This document shows, piece by piece, positions 8,985 through 17,417 of a DNA stretch of 64,000 bases. The notes under the pieces are model-generated. The model saw nothing but the letters and a program-made list of their open reading frames with translations, was not told where the DNA came from and did not search any database. The stretch spans positions 158,253 to 222,252 of the forward strand of contig DAISWO010000002.1 of NCBI GenBank assembly GCA_036826295.1. The letters run 5' to 3'. Position 1 is the stretch's first letter; each line of letters opens with the position of its first letter. Origin of the DNA: DAISWO01 sp036826295. GTDB lineage: Bacteria > Patescibacteriota > Saccharimonadia > Saccharimonadales > JAGQNJ01. The translations under genes were made by a program, and so were the position numbers.

Positions 8985-9584
8985 ATGACTGAGGCGTATT
9001 CAAACCAAATGCCAATCACACCACCCGATAATACTCAGAGGCTGCCGAATCACGGCGACACATTAGACAATGACGGCCTCCAGGGGCCGTTTTTAGTTAT
9101 AGAAGGGGACCGACCGCCAGATATAGTATTTGATAATGTAAATACTGAGCAATTCTTGCCAACTACATCAGTTATCGAGACAACTGACGATGCGCGACTT
9201 CGTACAGGACTACGAAATATTGCAGAACAAATCGATGATCCAGAAACCGCACAGACGTATTTAAGCCCGAGCCATAGAGACAAGAAACGCACGAGCGCAA
9301 AAACTTTTTTCGCTACCAAAGTACCAATCAATGAGCGGATGGTAAAACGAGAGGAGCTGATTGATCTAGACACCGCCGTCTCGCACGTGGTTGCGAGGTT
9401 AATGGACGATAACGACCCAGTAACTCAGTACATCTCTCAATTAATTGACGAACTGAGAGAGAAAGAGGACGTCAATGTTGGGGCTTTGAATGCATTCTTA
9501 AGATCGCTCTTGATCGTTACTCACTGGACAGAATTCCGTACGGCATGCAAGGAACAAATCGAGGACAAAAAACACGGGTTATAA
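8985..9584 (+). CDS. Hypothetical protein (199 aa)
   Basis: Not recognised. I choose the ATG at MTEAYSNQM because a TAAAAT -10 box ends 8 nt before it and overlaps the more upstream ATG (8976). Pro/Asn/Asp-rich first 80 residues, probably disordered, then a charged helical part (DELREKEDVNVGALNAFLRSLLIVTHW). No membrane segment or known motif. Its stop lies 23 bp before the start of the CobO-like gene. Confidence 0.6.
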   Translation: MTEAYSNQMPITPPDNTQRLPNHGDTLDNDGLQGPFLVIEGDRPPDIVFDNVNTEQFLPTTSVIETTDDARLRTGLRNIAEQIDDPETAQTYLSPSHRDKKRTSAKTFFATKVPINERMVKREELIDLDTAVSHVVARLMDDNDPVTQYISQLIDELREKEDVNVGALNAFLRSLLIVTHWTEFRTACKEQIEDKKHGL

Positions 9585-9607
9585 AAACGCATGATATCCT
9601 AGGTAGC

Positions 9608-10180
9608 ATGGGAACATTTGATGACTTTAAACAAAAAGATTCAGTCGTTATTGTCTACACGGGAGAAGGCAAGGGTAAGACTAGTGCTAGCATGGGGCTG
9701 ATGGCCCGCGCTTTAGGCACTGGTTGGTCAGTGGCGTTCATTCAATTTATCAAGCATTGGGAAGTTGGAGAGCACAAGTTTATCGCGGATATCCAGCCAT
9801 TATACAAATCAAAACTGCTTTTTTATAAAGGCGGGAAGGGTTTTTATAACGCTGGTAAGCTTAGCGCCAAAGGAATTACGAAAGCCGAACATAAACAAGC
9901 CGCCAAAGAAACATATGATCAGGCAATGAAAGCAGCCGTCAGTGGCAAATATCAGGTAGTAATTTGTGACGAGATCAACAACGCCCTAAATGACGGATTA
10001 CTGACAAAAGCTCAAGTCAAAAAACTGATAAAATCAAAGCACGCGAATACCAGCCTGTGTCTAACTGGCCGAAACTTCCCGAACGACTTACTGCCACTCG
10101 TAGACATCGCGACTAATATGACAAAGCTAAAACATCACTTTGATGATAAATTTCTAGCCAACAAAGGTATCGACTACTGA
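9608..10180 (+). CDS. CobO/BtuR-like ATP:corrinoid adenosyltransferase family protein
   Basis: 190 residues from the ATG at MGTFDDFKQ. Walker A reads YTGEGKGKTSASMG; a Walker B-like VVICDEINNAL, the LCLTGRNFPNDLLPLVDIATNM block and the terminal KGIDY match the CobO family, which transfers adenosyl to cob(I)alamin. Length fits. No cobalamin genes or B12-dependent enzyme are nearby, and such bacteria generally lack B12 synthesis, so it may act in salvage or have another nucleotide-transfer role. The longer frame upstream overlaps the previous gene and has no ribosome-binding site. Confidence 0.8.
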   Translation: MGTFDDFKQKDSVVIVYTGEGKGKTSASMGLMARALGTGWSVAFIQFIKHWEVGEHKFIADIQPLYKSKLLFYKGGKGFYNAGKLSAKGITKAEHKQAAKETYDQAMKAAVSGKYQVVICDEINNALNDGLLTKAQVKKLIKSKHANTSLCLTGRNFPNDLLPLVDIATNMTKLKHHFDDKFLANKGIDY

Positions 10181-11064
10181 TTTTTAGCTGTTTGTTTGGC
10201 GCGAGCTCGTCTTTCCTTGCGATTCGGTGCAAAATATCTCTCTTGTTCTTCTGGTTGAGTATTTTTGTAATCTCTTAAGGCCCAAGCCGCATCTTCTTTT
10301 AGTTTCCGGTGAGTGGCAACAGGCGAGCGCTCTGTCAGATATGTTTTCGGATCAAGATGCTTTTTTAAGTTTCGCTTAATCCTTGCCCGAGCAATACTAT
10401 CTTCAGAGCTGATCGGTAGGGTTGCAAGGCCAATATTAAGTCCGACTATTCCTAGTAACACTGTTAATGGGTCTCCCCATGCGCGGTCCTTTGCGCTTTG
10501 GTCAACATAATCTTGAACAGTTGATTCCTGCAGATCTTCTAGAGATACGATTTCCATAGAGAGCCAGTTGTCTGTAGTCTTTACATCATTTACCCAGATC
10601 AATATATCACTGGCTGGGCTGTCGTAGCCGCACACACCGTTATTTCTCGTAGTGTCTGATACTTCTGCAAGTACCACGGCTGTCTCAAAATTATCATCTG
10701 GCGTTTCTTCCAAACTATTACGGATGAGCACAAGGCAGTCAGGGGCCTCGTCAAAACGAACTTCTAACTCTTTGACAGTGGCCATTGAGATAGCTACATA
10801 ATCTTCCGCTTGAGCAATATCGCCATCACGTTCAATATTTGCTTCCGCTAACGCATCGTTATATTTGTCGTCAGAATACTGATCCAACGTGTTGCCACCA
10901 GCTATGCCAGCAGCCGTAAATGCTGTCGTCCATACCGCACCCACTACGAAATTCCGTAGCCCAACAAATCGAATATCGCGTACCGCTTCAGGTACATTTA
11001 AATTTGCAGGTTCAAATCCGGACTCGTACGGATGAGCTTCATAAACAGGGGCCTCGATAGTCAT
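10174..11064 (-). CDS. Hypothetical membrane protein (296 aa)
   Basis: Not recognised. Two predicted membrane segments: FVVGAVWTTAFTAAGIAGG near residue 36 and LTVLLGIVGLNIGLATLPI near residue 215, enclosing an acidic domain of about 160 residues with two or three cysteines (DCLVLIRN, VCGYD) that is probably outside the membrane. The C-terminal tail is strongly basic (PNRKERRARAKQTAKNQ), consistent with the cytosolic side. I start it at MTIEAPVYE, since the 17 residues before it look like untranslated sequence. Confidence 0.6.
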   Translation of the reverse strand: MTIEAPVYEAHPYESGFEPANLNVPEAVRDIRFVGLRNFVVGAVWTTAFTAAGIAGGNTLDQYSDDKYNDALAEANIERDGDIAQAEDYVAISMATVKELEVRFDEAPDCLVLIRNSLEETPDDNFETAVVLAEVSDTTRNNGVCGYDSPASDILIWVNDVKTTDNWLSMEIVSLEDLQESTVQDYVDQSAKDRAWGDPLTVLLGIVGLNIGLATLPISSEDSIARARIKRNLKKHLDPKTYLTERSPVATHRKLKEDAAWALRDYKNTQPEEQERYFAPNRKERRARAKQTAKNQ

Positions 11065-11130
11065 ATTGCGCAATATTATGCACCTTATTCTAGATAATGC
11101 AATTCCCGTCAACAATGATAGTATTTTACT

Positions 11131-11751
11131 ATGTCGGAGTATTTAAAGTTTGGCGATGTTCCTTTCGAGATCGAGCCACACCCCTTAATGCCTGAAGGGG
11201 TTGTTTTTGAACTATCTGACCGTCCAGTAATAACGTCGTGGGGAGATTTCCTACCGCCTGTCGATTTTTCAGCCGAGCAATATGAGCATGTACAAGATTT
11301 AGCCCGTGGCAATATTACGCTTTTTGATGGTTGGGAAGTTGTAGCGTTATCGAAATATCTGTCACCAAAGCTAGATTTCGATGATTCTCTGGGATGTTGG
11401 GAACTGCCACTTTCAACTAAACATGATGCCAAAGGGCAGAGTCGATACCCGCTTGTTAATCTTGCATGTCTAAATTACCGAAGCCAAGTAGCGCATCGCG
11501 CAACGCTAGAGACTTTTCGCGGAGTCCCTCTGCCAAGAAACGAAGATCGAAACAAACACGTCGACCACCGCTGTCGGAACCAAGCCTGTTGCAGCCCTTA
11601 TCACTTAGAGCTGGTAGAGCACGCAACTAATGTTCGCCGTGGGGCGATAGCAAGGAAACGCGACACTCAAAACGAACTGTTTCAAATGCCTCCCGAACAG
11701 AACCTTGCATTCGGCGAAATTAAGACGATTTTATTAGTTGAGTCAGTCTAG
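11131..11751 (+). CDS. HNH endonuclease family protein
   Basis: 206 residues. The C-terminal half contains the HNH signature VDHRCRNQACCSPYHLELV (about residues 148-166), with paired Cys/His residues typical of phage and homing-type HNH proteins; the preceding segment VNLACLNYRSQVAHRATLETFRG is the usual beta-hairpin region. The N-terminal half is unassigned. A TAGTAT -10 ends 7 nt before the ATG. Its stop codon shares a CTAG palindrome with the stop of the convergent ParB-like gene. Confidence 0.8.
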   Translation: MSEYLKFGDVPFEIEPHPLMPEGVVFELSDRPVITSWGDFLPPVDFSAEQYEHVQDLARGNITLFDGWEVVALSKYLSPKLDFDDSLGCWELPLSTKHDAKGQSRYPLVNLACLNYRSQVAHRATLETFRGVPLPRNEDRNKHVDHRCRNQACCSPYHLELVEHATNVRRGAIARKRDTQNELFQMPPEQNLAFGEIKTILLVESV

Positions 11752-12872
11752 ACAACCAGTCGTCTGGCTTCTTCTGCCAGCTCTATAGCATTTTGCCCAA
11801 ACAACTCCGCTTGACCTAGCACTTCCTCGGCGTGTTGCTCTAAAATCCTTACTTCATCAGCTCTTTTACCGGCCACAGCCAACATATTTTTTTTGATTTC
11901 ATCAATAAGGAACCGTTTTCGAACCGTCAACTGACGCGCATCTTTTTCAAAAAGTGTGAAATTCTCTCCCACTTCTGTCCTATTATCTAGTTTTTTTCGT
12001 AAACCTTTGGCATGCGAGCGAATTCGACTCCGTGCCGCAGTTATATTTCTGTCGTCGGCATTGAATTGCGTGATAAACCGCCAAAGCTCTAGGACTACCA
12101 GCTGATCATAAGTCTCACTTGCTTCATCAGTCCAAATACCGTGAATCTCACTGACTTGGTTGGCCACGTCGCGTTTGATTGGCTCTAGTGCTCTAGATAG
12201 TTCGATAGCCAACGAGAAAGGCAACCCACCATCATCAGTGGCGGCTCTAATATCGTCTGGAAGCTCACAATACCTCAAAGCATCATTAAAACGCTCTCTG
12301 GGCAAGCCGAATCTTTTTGCAAAAGCTGTTTTTGTTAAATCTGGGTCGTATTCTTTTTCGTATAAAAACGCCTCAGCATATCCCCGTGCCGCACGATCTG
12401 GTGGCGGAGCAGAATGGGTGTTCTCGGCTGCCTGTATTGCTAGCATCTCGCCAATCGACGATACGGGGTGTATACGAGTAGGTAACGTAACATCCCAATG
12501 ATCAGTGCCGTCCTCGTCAGCTATTATTTGGTAACTTAGACGTCTAGAGTGCCCAGCTATAAGAGCAACGTAACAAAATGGGGCTTCTGGAATTGGCGTA
12601 AATTCATCAGGTGATTTATCTTCATGCCATGTTCTATTCGTAAAATCTAGGTATCCTTCGAGGTGGGATTGCTCTAGCAAAACTGCGTTAACCGGGTAAA
12701 GTAAGCCTAACGCCCGAATGCTCCTCGTTAAATCGTCTTGGCGTTCATTACGACCTACTCGTTGTTGAGCAAAAACATTAAGCGCTGCTAACGGAACTTC
12801 ACGTGGACCCTCTTGAGATAAGGGGAAGGAATCCCTTATCTGTTCAAAACTATCATTATTCATCATCGCCAT
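11748..12872 (-). CDS. ParB-like N-terminal domain protein
   Basis: 374 residues. The N-terminal domain has ParB/sulfiredoxin-like features: VPLAALNVFAQQRVGRNERQDDLTRSIRALG and the nucleotide-binding-like loop ALIAGHSRRLSYQ (canonical ParB has GERR). A helix-turn-helix-like region follows (LTKTAFAKRFGLPRERFNDALRY), then helices. No parA is adjacent, so it is unlikely to be the chromosomal partition protein; it could be an accessory ParB/KorB-type regulator or a CTPase/nuclease relative. Confidence 0.7.
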   Translation of the reverse strand: MAMMNNDSFEQIRDSFPLSQEGPREVPLAALNVFAQQRVGRNERQDDLTRSIRALGLLYPVNAVLLEQSHLEGYLDFTNRTWHEDKSPDEFTPIPEAPFCYVALIAGHSRRLSYQIIADEDGTDHWDVTLPTRIHPVSSIGEMLAIQAAENTHSAPPPDRAARGYAEAFLYEKEYDPDLTKTAFAKRFGLPRERFNDALRYCELPDDIRAATDDGGLPFSLAIELSRALEPIKRDVANQVSEIHGIWTDEASETYDQLVVLELWRFITQFNADDRNITAARSRIRSHAKGLRKKLDNRTEVGENFTLFEKDARQLTVRKRFLIDEIKKNMLAVAGKRADEVRILEQHAEEVLGQAELFGQNAIELAEEARRLVV

Positions 12873-12993
12873 AATGTTGTCGCCTATAATCGCTCCTTAT
12901 AATATGTAGTCGTACTATAAATCATCATCAACAATTAAATCAACAGAGTTTTGCCGGAAAGAAAAAGTGATGTCATTTATACACTTATTAATT

Positions 12994-13020
12994 CTGGCAC
13001 TCTTGACACGAGAGTGCCAG
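12994..13020 (+). promoter_or_regulatory. CIRCE operator (HrcA-binding site)
   Basis: Perfect inverted repeat CTGGCACTC - 9 nt - GAGTGCCAG. The core GCACTC-N9-GAGTGC is the CIRCE element bound by the heat-shock repressor HrcA. It overlaps the -35 box of the hsp20 promoter, so HrcA binding would block RNA polymerase. Confidence 0.92.
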
Positions 13021-13031
13021 TTTCTTATAAT
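13003..13031 (+). promoter_or_regulatory. Consensus sigma-70-type promoter of hsp20
   Basis: TTGACA (-35, lying inside the 9-nt CIRCE spacer), 17-bp spacer, TATAAT (-10): a perfect consensus promoter. Transcription should start near 13038, giving a leader of about 45 nt with a GGGGG-containing ribosome-binding site. Confidence 0.93.
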
Positions 13032-13082
13032 TGAGTTGGTAGAGATACCACAATATCAATCTAAAAAATTGGGGGTAATATT

Positions 13083-13508
13083 ATGGCATTAATTCAATTT
13101 GACCCGTTTGATGATATGCGGGCATTACAAAAACAGTTTTTTGGTGACGACTATTGGTCGCCATCCACAACAACGGCTCAACTTCCTACTACAGACATCT
13201 ATTCTGAAGACGACAAATCAATGATTGTCGAGGCTCATTTGCCACACTTCGAACAAAAAGATGTGGATGTTAGCGTCGACCGTGGCGTGCTAACAATTAG
13301 CGCCGAAAAACACGAAAAAGAAGAGGACAAAAAGAAAAAGTACGTTATCCGCGAAAGCTCATCTAGCTTTTATCGCCGTGTAGCACTTCCAAAACACGCT
13401 GACGCTGATCACGTATCTGCACACTTCGACAAAGGCGTTCTAAAGGTCACGGTTCCATTCAAAGAGTTGCCAAAACCTAAAAAAGTCCAAATCAAAGCCA
13501 AAAATTAA
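13083..13508 (+). CDS. Small heat shock protein, Hsp20 family
   Basis: 141-residue ATP-independent chaperone. It has the short N-terminal arm, the alpha-crystallin domain (about residues 40-130, with VEAHLPHFEQKDVDVSVDRGVLTISAE and ARFDKGVLKVTVP-like HFDKGVLKVTVPF) and a basic tail. Regulated by HrcA as judged from the CIRCE element over its promoter. Monocistronic. Confidence 0.96.
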   Translation: MALIQFDPFDDMRALQKQFFGDDYWSPSTTTAQLPTTDIYSEDDKSMIVEAHLPHFEQKDVDVSVDRGVLTISAEKHEKEEDKKKKYVIRESSSSFYRRVALPKHADADHVSAHFDKGVLKVTVPFKELPKPKKVQIKAKN

Positions 13509-13604
13509 CCAATTAGCTTTTGCTGGTCAAGTGGCGTAGCATTATCACTAATATGATAGTGGTAATGCTAAATTGTTGTATTTTTATACAGGTTGGAATC
13601 AATA

Positions 13605-14180
13605 GTGACTAAACGGCAAAAGAAAAAACTAATTCAACTTATCGTAGGTAGTTTGTTGCTCCTCGGATCATTTTTATACTCAAAGTACCAACCCGTTGCG
13701 CAAGCGCCGGTTACTCAGGCAGGTTACTATAATGTTTCTAGGTTTGATGATGGAGACACTATTGTTGTAGACATGAACGGCGTGGACGAAAAAATCCGTT
13801 TTATTGGCGTAGACACGCCAGAGACCCACGACCCGAGAAAACCAGTGCAGTGTTTTGGAAAAGCAGCATCCGAGTTTACAAAAAACTTAATTGGAAACAA
13901 TCCTGTACGCCTAGAATCAGACCCAACTAACACCAATCGAGACAGGTACAACAGGCTACTTCGCTATGTGTACTTACCGGACGGAACACTTGTTAACCTC
14001 GAGATAATCAAACAAGGATACGGGTTTGCATATCTTAGCTTTCCAGTCCAAAAAGCCGAAGAGTTTAGATTGGCGCAAAAAACTGCTCGAGAGAACGAAA
14101 AAGGCCTTTGGTCAGCTTGTGATCCAGAAAAAAATGAATATGGTGGATTCTCGTCACCGCCCGAGAAAACTAATCTATAA
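13605..14180 (+). CDS. Membrane-anchored or secreted thermonuclease (SNase family)
   Basis: Staphylococcal-nuclease homologue. N-terminal signal/anchor LIQLIVGSLLLLGSFLYS after basic residues, then the SNase fold: DDGDTIVV (calcium-binding Asp), IRFIGVDTPET (Arg and Glu of the active site) and NRDRYNRLLRYVY (second Arg), ending AQKTARENEKGLWSACDP. It would degrade DNA or RNA outside the cell, fitting a nucleotide-scavenging lifestyle. I use the GTG start (VTKRQKKK); a TTG four codons upstream has no better support. Confidence 0.92.
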   Translation: MTKRQKKKLIQLIVGSLLLLGSFLYSKYQPVAQAPVTQAGYYNVSRFDDGDTIVVDMNGVDEKIRFIGVDTPETHDPRKPVQCFGKAASEFTKNLIGNNPVRLESDPTNTNRDRYNRLLRYVYLPDGTLVNLEIIKQGYGFAYLSFPVQKAEEFRLAQKTARENEKGLWSACDPEKNEYGGFSSPPEKTNL

Positions 14181-14187
14181 TGTCATC

Positions 14188-14457
14188 ATGAGCATAAATC
14201 CTGAGAAAAACTTAAAAGTCCGAGCAATCTTATATGTTATCGGGGTCGGCGGATTAATCCATTTAACTAGCCTGCTTATTCTAGCCATTTCTAAACAAGA
14301 TCTAAATTATTTTAACCCTCTATATACTGTCGACATTGATCAACTATGGAAAGGTATAAATGATAACTACTTGATCTACGCAGGTGGCTGGATTGCTTTT
14401 GCTTTAGCAATTTTCTTCGTATATAAGATACTAGATAATGCGCATAATAAGGATTAG
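14188..14457 (+). CDS. Small two-helix membrane protein (89 aa)
   Basis: Not recognised. ATG 7 nt after the stop of the nuclease gene, so probably co-transcribed. Two membrane helices: AILYVIGVGGLIHLTSLLILAI and YAGGWIAFALAIFFVYKIL, joined by a polar loop. Ends converging with the glycosyltransferase gene with a 4-bp overlap. Confidence 0.65.
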   Translation: MSINPEKNLKVRAILYVIGVGGLIHLTSLLILAISKQDLNYFNPLYTVDIDQLWKGINDNYLIYAGGWIAFALAIFFVYKILDNAHNKD

Positions 14458-15131
14458 TGTACTAGCTTAGTTTTTAACCACATTTTCGGATAATGTGACC
14501 AATTTTTAAATCTCCGATTACAAACCGAGGCCGTAAAGTTTTTGTTGAATTTTACCGGCACACCTACGAGATTAAGATGAACAGCCAAATCCATATCTTC
14601 GTGTATATCGTTTCTTAGGCAAACCGAATTTTTCACTTTTTGCCACGCACGTCTCGTTACAAACATGTTTGACCCAAATAAGGTCTGATGCCCAAAGAGT
14701 ATTCTGCTACTCCAAAAATATACAACCCTATGAGACCAAAACGTCAAAAAATGCGGGATCTTTCCGCGAAAACTACACGGCCCAGTAACGGCAACCATAT
14801 CAGGTAATTCTTGCATCTGTTCCAGTATATCTTTTACCCAGTTGTGCGGAACGATCGTATCGGCATCGATCCGCGCAATAACATCACTGCTACAAGCATT
14901 AAACCCAGCATTTCTAGCGTAAACAATACCCTGATTTCTTTCCTGGATAATTTTTACATCCGCAAAACTTTTGACTATTTTCATGGAATTATCCGAACAA
15001 TTATTATCTACAACTATTACCTGATTCAGATTAACAGATTGACGCATAATAGATTCTAAGCATTTCCCAATGTGGTCTTGGTCGTTATATACTGGAATAA
15101 CAATCGATAACGTTAATGCTTTACTACTCAT
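14454..15131 (-). CDS. Family 2 glycosyltransferase
   Basis: 225 residues, GT-A fold. The N-terminus LSIVIPVYNDQDHIGKCLESI, the VVDNNCSDNS sugar-nucleotide-binding segment and the metal-binding DXD as RIDADTIVPHNW are clear. Lacks any C-terminal membrane helix. Substrate unknown; the neighbouring glycosidase-like gene suggests cell-surface polysaccharide work. Divergent from that gene with only about 20 bp between the start codons, so their -10 boxes overlap. Confidence 0.9.
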   Translation of the reverse strand: MSSKALTLSIVIPVYNDQDHIGKCLESIMRQSVNLNQVIVVDNNCSDNSMKIVKSFADVKIIQERNQGIVYARNAGFNACSSDVIARIDADTIVPHNWVKDILEQMQELPDMVAVTGPCSFRGKIPHFLTFWSHRVVYFWSSRILFGHQTLFGSNMFVTRRAWQKVKNSVCLRNDIHEDMDLAVHLNLVGVPVKFNKNFTASVCNRRFKNWSHYPKMWLKTKLVH

Positions 15132-15151
15132 ACTGATTCGATACTAACAAA

Positions 15152-16387
15152 ATGGCTAGAACTAACAAGAAGAAAACTAAATCCAAGAGAAAACAACGCC
15201 TTCATACGCGTGTAGTTAATCGCACCAAAGCAACAGCAAAAATAGGCGTCAAACACCTAAAACCCCACGCAGTAAGGACAAAACACTGGTACCAACGGAG
15301 AGGTTTTTGGCAAAAAGTCGGCATCTGGATTTCTATATTAGCGATCACTCTATTATCAACAATGTATGGGATTGCGAGGTGGTACATACAAAAACACAAG
15401 AACGAACCGCTTACTATTGGTGCGACTTTTATTCCAAATTACGCTCGGTACTATAATCTCAGCCCAGAGAACACCATGGACGCCATGATCAACGACCTAG
15501 GGATCAGACGCTTTAGATTAGTTAGCTATTGGAGCGATATTGAGAAAAAACCAGGTAAATATGATTTTAAAGAGCTGGATTGGCAGTTCGACAAGATTGA
15601 AAAGGCCGGTGGGACCATCTCGCTAGCAATTGGATTACGACAGCCTCGTTGGCCAGAGTGTCATTGGCCAGAATGGGCTCAGAAGATGCCCAAAGCACAG
15701 TGGCAAGGTAAGTTAAAAGACGTTATGGGTAAAGTGATTGATAGATACAAAGATCGCGGAGTATTGCAAGATTATCAGCTAGAAAACGAATACTTTCTAG
15801 AGGTTTTTGGTGACTGTCCGGACCATACCAGAGAAAGATTAGTTGACGAATTTAATTTCGTTAAAATTAAAGACCCTAGCAGACCAGTTATAGTAACGCG
15901 CAGTAACAACGCAGTGCCTAGCTGGCCGGTTGGTGAGCCAAGAGCGGATATTAATGGCGCTTCAATCTACAAACGCGTATGGGACAGAACTGTCACGAAA
16001 CGATACTTTGAATATCCTCTTCCACCTTGGTTTTACGCATTCTTAGCAGGTGGAGCAGAATTAACTACTGGGACAAATACTTTCATCCACGAAATGCAGA
16101 CCGAAGCCTGGCCCCCAGTGGCAATGAAAGACACAAGTATCGAAGAACAAGACAAATCAATGCCACCCGAAAAATTACGAGATCGAATAAAATACGGCAT
16201 CGATACAGGAATGAGGACTATCGACCTCTGGGGTGTCGAATGGTGGTATTGGCGAAAAGTAGAGCTCAATGACCCGAGACTATGGGACGAGGGCAAAAAA
16301 GCTATCGAAGAATTCACCACAAGCGACAAACAATGTCCAGAGTATTATCGAAATGTCCCCAACGGTCGATCAAAAAGCCCTTGCTAA
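15152..16387 (+). CDS. Membrane-anchored glycoside hydrolase-like protein (clan GH-A fold)
   Basis: 411 residues. A strongly basic N-terminal tail (residues 1-50) precedes one membrane helix (VGIWISILAITLLSTMYGIA, about 56-75), so the catalytic domain faces outward. The domain looks like a beta/alpha barrel: FRLVSYWSDIEKKPGKYDF, then candidate acid/base Glu213 in LENEYF and candidate nucleophile Glu318 in MQTEAWPP, followed by the WGVEWWYWR strand. Specificity is unknown. It may remodel host or self surface glycans. Confidence 0.75.
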   Translation: MARTNKKKTKSKRKQRLHTRVVNRTKATAKIGVKHLKPHAVRTKHWYQRRGFWQKVGIWISILAITLLSTMYGIARWYIQKHKNEPLTIGATFIPNYARYYNLSPENTMDAMINDLGIRRFRLVSYWSDIEKKPGKYDFKELDWQFDKIEKAGGTISLAIGLRQPRWPECHWPEWAQKMPKAQWQGKLKDVMGKVIDRYKDRGVLQDYQLENEYFLEVFGDCPDHTRERLVDEFNFVKIKDPSRPVIVTRSNNAVPSWPVGEPRADINGASIYKRVWDRTVTKRYFEYPLPPWFYAFLAGGAELTTGTNTFIHEMQTEAWPPVAMKDTSIEEQDKSMPPEKLRDRIKYGIDTGMRTIDLWGVEWWYWRKVELNDPRLWDEGKKAIEEFTTSDKQCPEYYRNVPNGRSKSPC

Positions 16388-16421
16388 AAATACTCATCTA
16401 TTACATCAAATTAACAGGTGT

Positions 16422-16427
16422 TATAAT
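16422..16427 (+). promoter_or_regulatory. -10 box of the smpB leader
   Basis: A perfect TATAAT, preceded at 15 bp by TTACAT as a weak -35. Transcription would start near 16434, exactly where the outer stem of the leader begins. Confidence 0.55.
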
Positions 16428-16433
16428 TGAGCC

Positions 16434-16602
16434 ATGCACTTGTGCTTAAAATCTAGTTTCTTCATTTCGGCGCGCAGCGAGGCGTAGAAAACTACGTTGA
16501 AGTGAGCGACGGAAGGAAAAAGTAGATTTGAAGCCAAGAACATCATTAATATTTCGTAGCTTGACTGCGTAATTTTGATGATGTGGTGCATGAGGTCAAA
16601 AA
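16434..16602 (+). ncRNA. Structured 5' leader or small RNA upstream of smpB
   Basis: About 170 nt without a reading frame, able to fold into nested stems: outer ATGCAC (16434-16439) with GTGCAT (16586-16591); AAATCTA (16449-16455) with TAGATTT (16523-16529), extended by TTTCTTC/GAAGGAAA; a perfect hairpin CGTAG-AAAA-CTACG (16483-16496); and ACATCAT with ATGATGT just before the ribosome-binding site. The 3' base of the outer stem touches the GAGG site of smpB, so folding could control translation. No similarity to tmRNA, SRP RNA or RNase P RNA seen. Confidence 0.5.
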
Positions 16603-17055
16603 ATGAAAAAGAAGCATAAAGCCACTGGTAAAATTGTAAACCGCCGCGCCAAGTTTGATTATCAACTTGGCGACAGCTTTGTCGTGGGCATTGTTTTAAA
16701 TGGTCGCGAAGCTAAGTCGCTGCGCCAGGGTCATGCTCATTTACGCGGCGCTTATGTGACAGTCAAGGGTGATGAGCTGTGGCTGACCAACGCCACAATC
16801 GCCAGTGGTAAAACTTTCGTTATTCCTGAGGATGAGCAAACCCGACCTCGAAAGTTGCTGGCTCACCGCAAAGAAATCGACACCATGATCGCGGCTCGCC
16901 AACAGGGTAATACTCTGGTGCCAACTGAATTTCATACTGGCTCAAAGCACATCAAGCTGCGGGTATCGGTGGGCAAGGGCAAAAAGAAGTACGACAAGCG
17001 CCAAACTATCAAAGAGCGCGATCAGAAGCGCGAGAACGCTCGGCTAGTCCGGTAA
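16603..17055 (+). CDS. smpB: SsrA-binding protein SmpB
   Basis: 150-residue RNA-binding protein that brings tmRNA to stalled ribosomes. Typical features: NRRAKFDYQLGDSFVVGIVLNGREAKSLR near the start, ERKLLAHR-like RPRKLLAHRKEID, and the basic C-terminal tail GKGKKKYDKRQTIKERDQKR that enters the mRNA channel. Ribosome-binding site GAGG 7 nt before the ATG. The tmRNA gene is not in this window. Confidence 0.97.
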   Translation: MKKKHKATGKIVNRRAKFDYQLGDSFVVGIVLNGREAKSLRQGHAHLRGAYVTVKGDELWLTNATIASGKTFVIPEDEQTRPRKLLAHRKEIDTMIAARQQGNTLVPTEFHTGSKHIKLRVSVGKGKKKYDKRQTIKERDQKRENARLVR

Positions 17056-17127
17056 TGCGGTAAAAATTACTTGCAAAATCCGCAAAAAGTTCATAACTAA
17101 TTAATGGTTGGGCTATATAATATGGTT

Positions 17128-17355
17128 ATGACCAAGAATACAGAAGTCACTATTCTTAGCTTTCTGCGCAGTATGGACAGGCGTCTCGACAAAATCGACA
17201 AAACTCTTGCTGCGCACAGTAGACTGCACAGGAAACACCAAGAAATGTTCCAGCAAATTTTCGACGCTATGGCACCAGTGATGGAGGCTCAAACCGAAAA
17301 TGGGATCACACTTGAAGACCACGAAGAGAGACTAATCATGGTGGAAGCCGCCTAG
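17128..17355 (+). CDS. Small helical protein (75 aa), unknown function
   Basis: Not recognised. A TATAAT box (17116-17121) ends 7 nt before the ATG at MTKNTEVTIL and overlaps the upstream ATGs, so I use this start. Amphipathic helix pattern (LRSMDRRLDKIDKTLAAHSRLHRKHQEMFQQIFDAM in pieces) suggests a coiled coil; similar small coiled-coil proteins are common in these genomes. Confidence 0.55.
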   Translation: MTKNTEVTILSFLRSMDRRLDKIDKTLAAHSRLHRKHQEMFQQIFDAMAPVMEAQTENGITLEDHEERLIMVEAA

Positions 17356-17417
17356 CAACTCCTTCCTTGCCAACAACAGGGGAGTCCGTTATAATTTCTC
17401 GCGTATCACACCAATAT

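Noticed and set aside
16388..16602. tmRNA gene upstream of smpB
   Set aside because: No tRNA-like end (TTCGA T arm, CCA) and no tag reading frame could be found; only a structured leader is supported.
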